Shown here: positions 6,509 through 13,728 of the stretch, one piece after another
Numbering within the stretch: the stretch's first letter is position 1
Layout: every line of letters starts with the position of its first letter
Made by a program: the position numbers and the translations under genes
Assembly: GCA_905201175.1 (NCBI GenBank)
Contig: CAJKNC010000041.1
Span: forward strand, 1-13,728
DNA: 13,728 bases
Origin: an uncultured Succinatimonas sp.
GTDB taxonomy: Bacteria > Pseudomonadota > Gammaproteobacteria > Enterobacterales > Succinivibrionaceae
Direction of reading: 5' to 3'
Notes under the pieces: model-generated
Seen by the model: only the letters and a program-made list of their open reading frames with translations
What the model was told of the DNA's origin: nothing
Database searches by the model: none

Positions 6509-7596
6509 TTAAGATAAAAAATCATCAATTCTTACAGCATTATGCTGAGCGCCTATAGCTAACGCCATCACCCTAAATATGTATTCCTGATCCATAGCCG
6601 TATTAGTGCCGTCTAAAATATCGCGGATCATCTGCCTGAAAAAAGGGAAACCATATTTTCCTGAAGCATTAATATAGTGCTCCCCCTCTGCATCTGCATA
6701 AAAAACATGATCGCCTTCATTATTTGAAGCTACATCGAGATATTTACGTATCTCTATATAGCCTTTATCTCCAATGATAAAGGTACGGCCGTCTCCCCAG
6801 GCCCGCAGCCCTGAAGGCGTAAACCAATCAACCCTGAAAAATCCAGAAACGCCGTTGTCGCATTCCAGCATAACCTCGCCGTAATCCTGAAAATTTTATA
6901 TTCTCTATGAGCATAATTGCCAATTCTGCTGCAGAGAATGCGAGCATCTTTTGCCTTACTGAAAAACAGGATCTGCTCAATCTGATGACATCCGATGTCA
7001 GTAAGAATTCCCCCGCTCTTCTTATCATCAAAAAACCATTCAGGCCGATCCTGTGCACTGAGGCGATGCGGTCCAAAGCCGTGAACTCCTACCACCTTGC
7101 CAATTTTTCCATCATTTATCAATTTTTCTGCACATACCGCAGCCTCTACATGCAGTCTCTCTGAAAAATATACGAACAGACGGCATTTTGATTTTTTTAC
7201 CTCCTGGCATACAGAATAAAGCTGTTTCAAGGAAATCATTGCCGGCTTGTCGACAAATACATGCTTGCCATGCTTAAGAGATAAAAGCTCTATTTCCGAA
7301 CGATATGCCGGTATAGCGGCAGTCACTACCATATTGATGGCAGGATCTTTTAAAATATCGTAGATGCTCTGACAGATCTGACAGGAAGGATATTTTCTGA
7401 TAAATGCCGCACTCTTAGAGCTGTCCTTGTCATATACCTTGCAGATCTCAGCTCCTGCCTCAAAAAGGCCGTTGCACATGCCATAGATATGTCCGTGATC
7501 CAGGCCAATCACTCCAACCTTAAATTCATTCTCAGCGCAAATAGGAGCAAACAATCCATGAGGAGCATAATTTTGTCCGTCATCTTTAATCTGCAT
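6509..7596 (-). pseudogene. Gfo/Idh/MocA-family oxidoreductase, frameshifted
   Basis: NAD(P)-dependent sugar or sugar-acid dehydrogenase family. The first frame runs from ATG 7596 with a Rossmann motif GVIGLDHGH (residues 28-36), VDKPAM (115-120, the EKP-like motif) and GGILTDIGCHQIEQ with D200 and H204 near the active site. Homology leaves this frame after K234. A second frame, ending at 6509, continues the family pattern (MLECDNGVSGFFRVDWFTP, then an FRVMALAIGAQ-like C-terminus). One extra A in the AAAATTTT on the minus strand (bases 6894-6897) restores a single 362-aa protein, normal for the family. It is the last gene of the lacI-dctPQM operon, starting nine bases after the large-permease stop with AGGG as ribosome site. 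Either it is a recent pseudogene or the base is missing through a sequencing error. There is an unusual tail of about 25 residues before the Rossmann fold. Confidence 0.85.
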
Positions 7597-7605
7597 TTTA
7601 ACCCT

Positions 7606-8886
7606 CTAATCTAAGACATTAGGCAAAAAGGTCACAAATGAAGGTACAAATAATAAAATTATCGCCAAACTTATAATTACTGCTAAATACGGCAGCATCG
7701 GTCTTACGCTTTGCTCAAGCGGCAGTTTACCAATACCGCAGCTTATAAATAAAAATGTTCCTACCGGCGGCGTAATTGCCCCTATCTGCATGACAATTAC
7801 CATTAAACCCCCATAATGAATAGGATCGAAATTAAACGCATTTCCTACTGTTAAAACTGTTGTGGCAAACATTGCAATTAATACAGTTGGATCCAAAAAC
7901 ATGCCTAAAACTAGAAAAACTGCCATTAAAAATACTGAAGCTAGATAAGGATTTTGCAGCACATCTACCGCCAGATACAGTATTTGTGACTGAAAATGCA
8001 GACGCACTAATACATTTGAAAGTATGCTGGCTGCGGCGATTATCAGCATAACTACCGAAGTAGTCTTTGCGCTTTCAAAAATTATCGAGCCTAAATCTTT
8101 GACTTTTAATGTATGCGTTATAAACATGCCGTAAACTATGCCGTATGCTATAGCTAAAACTCCTGATTCAGTCGGAGTTACAAGACCGCTTAAAATTCCA
8201 ACTAAAATAATCAAAGGCATAGTCAAAGCGCCTATTGATTTTATAAACATCTTCAAAACATTTGTAAAAGAAAAATGTCTTGAGGAAACCTTATATCCTC
8301 GTTTTACATAGATAAAATAGTTAACTGATATAAGTGCTATGCATAACATTACTCCCGGAATAAAACCGCCTAAAAAGAGCTTGCTTACCGGAACTTCCGT
8401 ATAAAACGAGTATAAAATCATCGCAATGCTCGGCGGAACTATAGGGCTCATCATTGATGCTGCCGTAGTTACTGCTACGGCATAATCCTTTTCATATCCC
8501 TGCTTTTCCATAGCCGGGATCAGCATTCCGCCTATAGCTGAGGCATTAGCAATGCCGGATCCCTGGATGCCGCCAAACATAAAAGAAGCAAAGGTTGTGC
8601 AGTGAGCTAAGCCGCCGCTGGTATTTCCCAATAAGGCTTTGGCAAACGCTACCAGTCTGTCGGTAATCTGCGACTTAGTCATGATATTGCCGGCAATAAT
8701 AAAGAATGGAATGGCCATCAGTGAAAAGGAATTGATGCTTCCGAACATCTTAATTATGACCATATGAAAAGGAATGCCCATGGCTAAAGCAGAAACTACA
8801 GCCACAATGATGATGGATATAAATATAGGAATACCGGTGAAGATTAATAAAAGTATCCCGATTAATATAAATAGCCCCTCAAGCAT
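7606..8886 (-). CDS. dctM: TRAP transporter large permease (DctM-type)
   Basis: Large membrane subunit of the second TRAP importer, 426 aa, about a dozen membrane segments. Family signatures: an N-terminal LLIFTGIPIFISIII, FASFMFGGIQGSGIANASAIGGMLIP, SPIVPPSIAMILY and a C-terminal AITPPVGTFLFISCGIG. It starts ten bases after the small-permease stop with GAGGA as ribosome site, and ends nine bases before the oxidoreductase start. It is the same length as the first large permease in this window but clearly diverged from it, so the two are not a recent duplication. Unlike the first set, this one has all three subunits. The substrate is unknown; the LacI regulator and the oxidoreductase favour a sugar acid or polyol-derived carboxylate. 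Confidence 0.94.
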   Translation of the reverse strand: MLEGLFILIGILLLIFTGIPIFISIIIVAVVSALAMGIPFHMVIIKMFGSINSFSLMAIPFFIIAGNIMTKSQITDRLVAFAKALLGNTSGGLAHCTTFASFMFGGIQGSGIANASAIGGMLIPAMEKQGYEKDYAVAVTTAASMMSPIVPPSIAMILYSFYTEVPVSKLFLGGFIPGVMLCIALISVNYFIYVKRGYKVSSRHFSFTNVLKMFIKSIGALTMPLIILVGILSGLVTPTESGVLAIAYGIVYGMFITHTLKVKDLGSIIFESAKTTSVVMLIIAAASILSNVLVRLHFQSQILYLAVDVLQNPYLASVFLMAVFLVLGMFLDPTVLIAMFATTVLTVGNAFNFDPIHYGGLMVIVMQIGAITPPVGTFLFISCGIGKLPLEQSVRPMLPYLAVIISLAIILLFVPSFVTFLPNVLD

Positions 8887-8896
8887 AAAAATCCTC

Positions 8897-9385
8897 TTAA
8901 CGCTTTTTTAGCTGCGGATCGATGCCTAAAAACAGCAGTAAAAACTCTATAAATAAGCCTCCCATGCCTATGGGAATCGCGCTGTAAAACCAGGCTATAG
9001 ACATATCTATATTCTGAAGCATGCTTTTTCGCATTGAAAAAGTATAAGTGGCCCCATAAAACACAATTGCAGCTAAAACTATTAAGACCAATAATAAAGT
9101 AAGCTTTTTTACGATAAATTTTGCTTTTGCTTTAAAGTATCTGTCAACAAAATAATCAACCGTCATGTGCGCTCCCTTGCGAGCTCCGCAGCTTGAAGCT
9201 AAGAAGACTACCCAAATGGAAGTCAGCCGCATAATTTCATCGCCGCAGGCAAAAGGGGTAAGATCAGCTGGCGAAAAATAGCGTAAAACTACTTGTATAA
9301 AACAAAGAATAACAATAAAGCTTAATAAAGAGATTACTGCCAGCGTACGGAGCTTATCGAATATAATGTACATTTTTAAGAACAT
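8897..9385 (-). CDS. dctQ: TRAP transporter small permease (DctQ-type)
   Basis: Small membrane subunit linking the binding protein to the large permease. It is 162 aa with four membrane segments, and the family pattern is clear: LLSFIVILCFIQVVLRYF in the first helix, EIMRLTSIWVVFLASSCGARKGAHMTVDYF around the second. The start at 9385 is chosen because AGGGA lies just upstream on the minus strand; the internal Met at residue 5 has no ribosome site. A compact hairpin (9397-9414) stands directly before this ribosome site, between it and the binding-protein gene. It is shorter than the other small permease, and its N-terminus begins right at the first helix, as is normal. Confidence 0.92.
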   Translation of the reverse strand: MFLKMYIIFDKLRTLAVISLLSFIVILCFIQVVLRYFSPADLTPFACGDEIMRLTSIWVVFLASSCGARKGAHMTVDYFVDRYFKAKAKFIVKKLTLLLVLIVLAAIVFYGATYTFSMRKSMLQNIDMSIAWFYSAIPIGMGGLFIEFLLLFLGIDPQLKKR

Positions 9386-9396
9386 ATAAAGTCCCT

Positions 9397-9414
9397 AAGG
9401 ATCGTAAGACCCTT
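9397..9414 (-). repeat. Intercistronic hairpin between dctP and dctQ
   Basis: On the minus strand AAGGGTC and GATCCTT pair into a seven-base-pair stem (one G-U pair) with the loop TTAC. No T run follows, so it is not a terminator. It sits between the binding-protein stop and the small-permease ribosome site. Such hairpins after binding-protein genes often stabilise the upstream message, raising the binding protein above the membrane subunits; that role here is inferred. Confidence 0.5.
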
Positions 9415-9419
9415 GCGCT

Positions 9420-10397
9420 TTATTTAATTGATTGAATTATCTCAATAAAGCTAGACCAATTCTCGCCCTTGCTCTTATATTCATCAAGCATAGGAGCACA
9501 GGCATCCTTCCATTTCTGAATATCTTCGATATAGGTTACAACTAAGCCTGCCTTCTTCATTGCCTCAAGCGCTTTTACCTGATCTTCATCATCAAGCTTA
9601 GCTTGATAATCGGCGGCCTCTTTAGCGCATGCCGCTACAATGTGCTGCAAGTCTGCAGGCAATGCTTCATACCAATCCTTGTTGAAAAAATAATAAACGC
9701 AGGAAATAATATGATTGGTAATAGCCATATACTTAGCTTCATCTTCAAAATGCATTGAATGTATCATTGACGGCGAAGCCTCCATACCATCAATTACATT
9801 AGTCTGCAGTGCCGTATAGATTTCATTCCAATCCATAGTGGTTCCTGCTGCGCCCAATCTTTTAAACATATCGATATAGATAGCATTAGGGCCGCGCATT
9901 TTAAGCGATTTCATATCTTCAATCGATTTTACCGGCTTTACCGTTAATATGTGACGCGCCCCCTGAGACTGGCCTGCCATAGCAATAAAGCCATAATCCT
10001 CAAGCCGCCTTGAAACCTCATCCTGAACTCCGTCTAAAACACGGCGGTAATGCTCATTGTTGTCCACCAAAAAAGGAAATTCAAACATCATAAGCTCGGG
10101 AACCCAAGTACCAGGACCTGTGCCAGGTGAAGCTACTACCATCTCCAAAGCCCCTATTTTGCACATTTCCACCTGTTCGCTTTGCGAGCCCAATTCAGAT
10201 CCGAAATTAGCCGATGCTTCAATTCTGCCTTGAGTCTTTTCATTAATTAAATCCACAAATTTCTGCAAGGCCTTGCCTACAGTGCCTGTAGCAGCCAAAT
10301 TTGAACTAGCTCTTAATTCATAATCCGCAGCAGAAGCTGTACCTAAAATAAAATAGAGTCCTGCTCCTAACAAAGCTAATTTTTGCAGTAACTTCAT
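9420..10397 (-). CDS. dctP: TRAP transporter substrate-binding protein (DctP-type)
   Basis: Periplasmic protein that captures the substrate and delivers it to the permease. The frame is open to ATG 10409, but ATG 10397 is preferred: GGAG lies six bases before it and it gives a proper signal peptide, with KLLQK, a hydrophobic core and ASA before the mature ADYEL (cleavage after residue 23 of 325). Domain features fit the DctP family: NEKTQGRIEASANFGSELGS, MMFEFPFLV, and SLKMRGPN with R168 (preferred-start numbering) at the position of the conserved substrate-carboxylate arginine, followed by MDWNEIYTALQTNVIDGMEA. Length is normal. It comes 29 bases after the LacI-type gene and before the two permease genes, so the regulator and importer are probably co-transcribed. 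The conserved Arg supports a carboxylate ligand; which one is unknown. Confidence 0.93.
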   Translation of the reverse strand: MKLLQKLALLGAGLYFILGTASAADYELRASSNLAATGTVGKALQKFVDLINEKTQGRIEASANFGSELGSQSEQVEMCKIGALEMVVASPGTGPGTWVPELMMFEFPFLVDNNEHYRRVLDGVQDEVSRRLEDYGFIAMAGQSQGARHILTVKPVKSIEDMKSLKMRGPNAIYIDMFKRLGAAGTTMDWNEIYTALQTNVIDGMEASPSMIHSMHFEDEAKYMAITNHIISCVYYFFNKDWYEALPADLQHIVAACAKEAADYQAKLDDEDQVKALEAMKKAGLVVTYIEDIQKWKDACAPMLDEYKSKGENWSSFIEIIQSIK

Positions 10398-10426
10398 AAA
10401 AAACTCCATATGCTTTTATCTATTTA

Positions 10427-11464
10427 TCAGATAACAATAGAGTTGCCATGATTGAGCCTGCATGGCACATACTCATTTACAAATTTATTTTCTTCAATCT
10501 CACCTTTGATAATAGACAGCATCAATTTTGCCGCCCGCTTGCCTATCAGAGGTCCGTTGAGATCGACACAGGTAAAATTATTTAAGCCCGAGGTTGCCCA
10601 CTTAGGAGCGCCAACAATCGATACAGAAATATCCCGTCCTGGAATCATTCCTCTTTCAATTAAGTATTTAATTCCCATGCGTGCATGAATGTGATTGGCA
10701 AAAACAAATCCCTCAAGATCAGGCTTCATTTCCAAAGCCTGCTTAGTCAGAGCATACCCGGTATCTTCATTTAAAGGACCATCAAGACAAAGCGCTGAAT
10801 CTTTAAGACCAAACCTTTCAATAACATCCTTAAAGGCCTGACAGCGGCGCTCTAAGCCGCCAAAGCCGCTAGTCCAATCAATAAAAGCCAGGTTCTTATG
10901 CGCAGCATTGATAAGCTCCAAGGTGGCCTTTTCCGAACTTTGATAATTTTCCGTAAGAATACTGTGATAGCCGACCTTCACTCTATCAAAATAGCGATCC
11001 ATAACTACAAGCGGGATCCCTCGCTTTATCAGGCTTAAGGTGAAATCCTCAGAATTAGGACTTGGTACCATAAAGATGCCGTCCACGCGCTGCTCGCACA
11101 TGCGCTTGACAATCACGGCCTCACGCTTAGGATCATCGAAAGTATTGCAAATTGAAAGGATATAGCCTTCCTTTTCTAGCTCAACTTCAATTTCCAATGC
11201 CATTTGAGTAAAAAACTCATTGAAGAATTGCGGAATTAAAACAGCAATAAGATTGCGCGGCCGGCCTTTAAGATTAGAAGCCACGTTGCTCTGAATATAA
11301 TTGAGCTCCTGAGCTGCTGCAATAATCTTTTTACGCAATTCCTGAGAACAATAACGCTTGGCTTTACCTGCTGATCCATTTAAAACAAAGGATACAACAC
11401 TTGGGGAAACCCCTACCACTTTAGCGATATCTGTAATAGTTGTAAAACGAGACTGAGCGGCCAT
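10427..11464 (-). CDS. LacI-family transcriptional regulator
   Basis: DNA-binding regulator, 345 aa, expected to control its own operon with the TRAP genes. Residues about 7-27 are the helix-turn-helix (TTITDIAKVVGVSPSVVSFVL), followed by a slightly long loop (SAGKAKRYCSQELRKKI) and the hinge helix near 58-66 with its Leu. The rest is the periplasmic-binding-protein-like effector domain with the family phrases IAVLIPQ, QRVDGIFMVP, GIPLVVMDRY and, near the end, a DLNGPLIGKRAAKLMLSIIKG stretch. Start at 11464 is a normal family N-terminus (MAAQSRFTTITDIAK), although I see no strong ribosome site. It is the first gene of the operon. Between it and the ttcA terminator, the imperfect palindrome TTATT-GCT-AATAA (11496-11508) is the only operator-like sequence; it lacks the central CG pair typical of LacI operators. 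The effector is probably the sugar acid or its breakdown product. Confidence 0.92.
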   Translation of the reverse strand: MAAQSRFTTITDIAKVVGVSPSVVSFVLNGSAGKAKRYCSQELRKKIIAAAQELNYIQSNVASNLKGRPRNLIAVLIPQFFNEFFTQMALEIEVELEKEGYILSICNTFDDPKREAVIVKRMCEQRVDGIFMVPSPNSEDFTLSLIKRGIPLVVMDRYFDRVKVGYHSILTENYQSSEKATLELINAAHKNLAFIDWTSGFGGLERRCQAFKDVIERFGLKDSALCLDGPLNEDTGYALTKQALEMKPDLEGFVFANHIHARMGIKYLIERGMIPGRDISVSIVGAPKWATSGLNNFTCVDLNGPLIGKRAAKLMLSIIKGEIEENKFVNEYVPCRLNHGNSIVI

Positions 11465-11515
11465 ACCTACTATCCATCAAACAATATATAAGACTTTATT
11501 GCTAATAATTTTTTT

Positions 11516-11558
11516 AAGAAAAGCCGCATATTAATTTAAAAATTAATATGCAGCTCTT
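11516..11558 (-). terminator. Rho-independent terminator of the uspE-ttcA operon
   Basis: A perfect 10-bp inverted repeat, GCATATTAAT (11526-11535) and ATTAATATGC (11542-11551), is extended by seven more pairs, two of them G-U on the minus-strand RNA, giving a 17-bp stem with a six-base loop. The 3' arm ends in GGCUUUU followed by CUU. It begins 32 bases after the ttcA stop. The base of the stem is the only GC-containing part, so termination strength is uncertain. Confidence 0.6.
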
Positions 11559-11590
11559 CATCTCTCCGCTCTTTTCGCGCCAAAATATGA

Positions 11591-12463
11591 TTATTTAACC
11601 TTAGGACCATCTGAAATATTTGAAAAATCAAATAAATTTTTATCATAAAGGTGAGATGGGATCACATTTCCTAAAGCTTTAAAAGCAATATCAGCCCGCT
11701 TTGGATTAGTTTTATCCCATTCTCTTATCATCTTTGCCATATTAGCGCGCTGCTGATCTTCGCCCCATCCGCATAAGCCCTTAGGCAATAAAGGATACTG
11801 CTTAAGCTTAGCTAAAGTTTTCAAATCGCGCTCGCGGCAATACACTAATGGTCTAATTACTGTCAAATCATCCTTATCTGTACGCAGAATCGGCGGCATG
11901 GATTTAATAATGCCTGAGTAAAATAAATTTAAGAAGAAAGTCGCCAGCACATCATCTTTGTGGTGTCCTAGCGCAATTTTATTAGCTCCGATTTCACGGG
12001 CAATGCCATAAATCTTGCCGCGTCTTAAACGAGAGCAAAGCGGGCAATAAGGCTGTCCTGCGGGGATCTTTTCTTTACATAGATCGTAAATCGGATATTT
12101 TTCGATAATATATTCAAGTCCTACTTTCTTTAAGTGCTCCTCTAAAAGATAAGTAGGCGCATTAGGAAACCCCGGATCAACATGCACTGGTATCAGAGTA
12201 AACGGAATTGGAGCTGAGCGCTTTAGCGATAGAAGCATATCTAAAAGCGCATAGCTATCCTTGCCCCCAGACATGGCTACAATGATCTTATCGTTTTCCT
12301 CAATCATGCCGTAATCGCCAATAGCATGACCTACTTTGCGGCGCAAACGCTTATAAAGCTTATCTGCCTTATATTTCTCCTGTTTATCGGCAAGATTAAA
12401 ATAAGGGCTGACATTGCGTCCGTAAATATCAGCCTCTTTTGATAAAGAAGTGTCGTTTTGCAT
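11591..12463 (-). CDS. ttcA: tRNA 2-thiocytidine(32) synthetase TtcA
   Basis: Adds sulfur to cytidine 32 of certain tRNAs, using ATP and an iron-sulfur cluster, in the cytoplasm. Residue numbers are for the 290-aa form. The PP-loop ATPase motif SGGKDS is at 65-70. CPLC (C140, C143) followed by SRLRRG gives two of the cluster ligands, and C231 in PKGLCGWGED is the likely third. GHHKDDVLATFFLN and the ending VIPSHLYDKNLFDF are typical of TtcA. The frame is open to a TTG at 12505 inside uspE, but ATG 12463 is chosen: it comes one base after the uspE stop, implying coupled translation, as I see no ribosome site of its own. The enteric protein has PCNLCG where this one has PKGLCG, as I recall it, so one nearby Cys is absent. 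Function is confident. Confidence 0.95.
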   Translation of the reverse strand: MQNDTSLSKEADIYGRNVSPYFNLADKQEKYKADKLYKRLRRKVGHAIGDYGMIEENDKIIVAMSGGKDSYALLDMLLSLKRSAPIPFTLIPVHVDPGFPNAPTYLLEEHLKKVGLEYIIEKYPIYDLCKEKIPAGQPYCPLCSRLRRGKIYGIAREIGANKIALGHHKDDVLATFFLNLFYSGIIKSMPPILRTDKDDLTVIRPLVYCRERDLKTLAKLKQYPLLPKGLCGWGEDQQRANMAKMIREWDKTNPKRADIAFKALGNVIPSHLYDKNLFDFSNISDGPKVK

Positions 12464-12464
12464 A

Positions 12465-13454
12465 TTAGATTTTTTTTGTCTGTTCAGATGTAGGAATACG
12501 CTCAATCACACTCTTAGGCGTAATTACCGCCACATCACAATCTAAAGCATCGATAACGCGCTCGCAAATATTGCCGACTAAAGCCACAGCTATACCTTTG
12601 CGCGCAGCAGTTCCAATGAATAAAGCTGTCGGATTCAGCTCTTTGCACAGAGCAGGAAGCACCTCATCAGGCTGACCTTCGCGAATATGACAATTTTCCG
12701 CTGGAATCTTATGTCTGGCAGCAAAAGCCAATACTGCCTTGCATCCATCCTTAAGCACACTGTCGGCAAAGCTGTTTGAGGACAAGCCTGGCATATCTAA
12801 AGCTGCCGGAGGAACAAAAGGCGGTATAGCATTGATAATATGTACGGCGCAGCCTGTATATTTTGATAATTCCTGTGCCTCACGCAAAAGACGTACGTTA
12901 GTAAGCCTTACGGACACATCATCAGGCGTGCTTAAATCGATGGCTACTGCAATAGTGCCGGTTGGCGACCACATATGATCCTGAGCTATAAATACCGGTA
13001 CCGGAGAGTGGCGCAGCAGCTGCCAATCTAAAGGAGTGAAGATTACCGAGTCCAAAATACCATGAACTTCAGCAGTCTTAATTAAGATATTGCATCCTTC
13101 TTCTTTAGCAATGGCGGTTAATTCCTTGCCTATACTGCGCGACCAGATGATCTTGCGCTCAATCGGAACCCCCATAGCATGAATAGATAAATAAGCATCG
13201 AGCCAGCTTTCATACTTCTGCAGCAGATTCTTTTTCATCTCGGAGCTCTGTTCAATCGAGAGAACATGAGTCAGATCCCAAGAATTATCATATACCGGCA
13301 TCACAGCTATAATGCGCAAATCAGAGTGCTGTGCTCCCTGATTTTTATACTGGCGCACTTTCTGCAAATTATATAAAGCTAAAGCGCGCTCTAAGGCCGG
13401 CTGGCGAAATTGCTGCGGTTCAATCACAACCAGAATGCTTTTAACTCTTCTCAT
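12465..13454 (-). CDS. uspE: Universal stress protein UspE
   Basis: Tandem universal-stress protein, 329 aa against 316 in Escherichia coli, with two Usp domains. The first begins at KSILVVIEPQQFRQPALERAL and ends around FTPLDWQLLRHSPVPVFIAQD; the second begins at TIAVAIDLSTP and contains the nucleotide-site-like LFIGTAARKGIAVALVGN near residues 285-300, ending CDVAVITPKS. The phrases VIFTPLDWQLLR and VGNICERVIDALDCDVAVI match UspE along its length. The start has GGGAG seven bases upstream. An insertion of about ten residues (KVRQYKNQGAQHSD) in the first domain, with no counterpart in the enteric protein, accounts for the extra length. It is the first gene of a two-gene operon with ttcA, one base apart. 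In enteric bacteria uspE neighbours fnr and lies in the same general region as ttcA; no fnr is within this window. Confidence 0.95.
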   Translation of the reverse strand: MRRVKSILVVIEPQQFRQPALERALALYNLQKVRQYKNQGAQHSDLRIIAVMPVYDNSWDLTHVLSIEQSSEMKKNLLQKYESWLDAYLSIHAMGVPIERKIIWSRSIGKELTAIAKEEGCNILIKTAEVHGILDSVIFTPLDWQLLRHSPVPVFIAQDHMWSPTGTIAVAIDLSTPDDVSVRLTNVRLLREAQELSKYTGCAVHIINAIPPFVPPAALDMPGLSSNSFADSVLKDGCKAVLAFAARHKIPAENCHIREGQPDEVLPALCKELNPTALFIGTAARKGIAVALVGNICERVIDALDCDVAVITPKSVIERIPTSEQTKKI

Positions 13455-13728
13455 GCATCGCTCCCTAGCATGTCTGCTTTATTAAGGCTTTTTTTAATGT
13501 CTTAATTCAGCTTAATTTTAATTAAGAATATCAAGGCTCATTTTTAAGCAGAAATAAAAAATATGCCTGGATAAGATCTCAGAAATTCTTAAATAATAAG
13601 CTGTATAAATCAAAACTATTTAAAATTTTGATATATACATCAGATCGTTGTACTTAAGTATATTATTTTCAGCTAAAAATTTTTAAGAATTTTTTTACAA
13701 AATTAAGAATTTTTTGAAAAAACTTTAA
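13455..13728. promoter_or_regulatory. AT-rich region upstream of uspE
   Basis: 274 bases with no coding frame, presumably holding the uspE promoter. The word TTAAGAAT occurs at 13522-13529, 13683-13690 and 13703-13710 on the plus strand and at 13585-13592 on the minus strand. The last two plus-strand copies extend into T runs and are exactly 20 bases apart. Inverted repeats: CTTAATT / AATTAAG (13511-13526) and ATCAAAA / TTTTGAT (13609-13615 / 13626-13632). No single promoter stands out. Confidence 0.4.

Noticed and set aside
6894..6897. Programmed -1 frameshift in the oxidoreductase
   Set aside because: In the reading frame (TAT AAA ATT TTC) there is no standard X-XXY-YYZ slippery heptamer, and this enzyme family is not known to use frameshifting.
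6907..7164. Plus-strand open frame opposite the oxidoreductase
   Set aside because: It is antisense to a gene with clear homology and shows no family pattern or ribosome site. Other short frames opposite asnB, lacI, uspE and the permeases were rejected for the same reason.
11496..11508. TTATT-GCT-AATAA as the operator of the LacI-type regulator
   Set aside because: It is odd-length, lacks the central CG of LacI-family operators, and lies in AT-rich DNA where such matches are common. Kept only as a remark in the gene entry.
12464..12505. Longer TtcA beginning at TTG inside uspE
   Set aside because: The start codon is rare, the extra 14 residues are not typical, and ATG 12463 directly follows the uspE stop.
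13476..13495. Short stem with seven T's on the plus strand upstream of uspE
   Set aside because: The stem has five pairs including a G-U, and no plus-strand gene ends here. Probably chance in AT-rich DNA.

Overview
The window reads as a chromosomal segment from a low-GC gammaproteobacterium. AsnB, UspE and TtcA all resemble the enteric proteins closely, uspE and ttcA sit side by side, and there are two TRAP carboxylate importers. That combination suggests a host-associated anaerobe of the Succinivibrionaceae type, but the lineage is inferred from memory of protein families, not from a search. I see no tRNA, rRNA, IS element, CRISPR array or phage gene.

Layout. 1-2871: a GntR/FCD repressor gene (minus strand) diverges from a TRAP small-permease and large-permease pair (plus strand). 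A perfect 9-bp inverted repeat (901-909 / 972-980) lies between them and is a candidate operator. No solute-binding protein gene accompanies this pair. The small permease appears to carry a one-base homopolymer deletion at its true start. 2872-3436: non-coding, with an orphan Shine-Dalgarno, a weak hairpin, a strong terminator (3001-3029) and a possible seven-codon leader ORF. 3437-5131: asnB, glutamine-hydrolysing asparagine synthetase. A terminator lies almost on top of the ribosome binding site of the next gene, an unrecognised 335-aa protein with a winged-helix-like N-terminus (5200-6207).

6208-6508 is a convergent gap with no clear terminator. 6509-11464 (minus strand) is a five-gene operon in transcription order: LacI-type regulator, TRAP binding protein, small permease, large permease and a Gfo/Idh/MocA oxidoreductase. 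The oxidoreductase is broken by a one-base frameshift near 6894-6897. The operon probably imports a sugar acid or related carboxylate, which the oxidoreductase would then process. 11516-11558 is a terminator for the next minus-strand operon, uspE-ttcA (12465-13454 and 11591-12463), a stress protein followed by a tRNA thiolation enzyme. 13455-13728 is the AT-rich region upstream of uspE, with four copies of an 8-bp word.

I did not find a clearly new biological system. The best leads are the GntR operator and start-site puzzle at 901-1050, the TRAP permease without a binding protein, the unrecognised protein after asnB with its terminator/promoter overlap, and two same-direction homopolymer frameshifts that bear on sequence quality.
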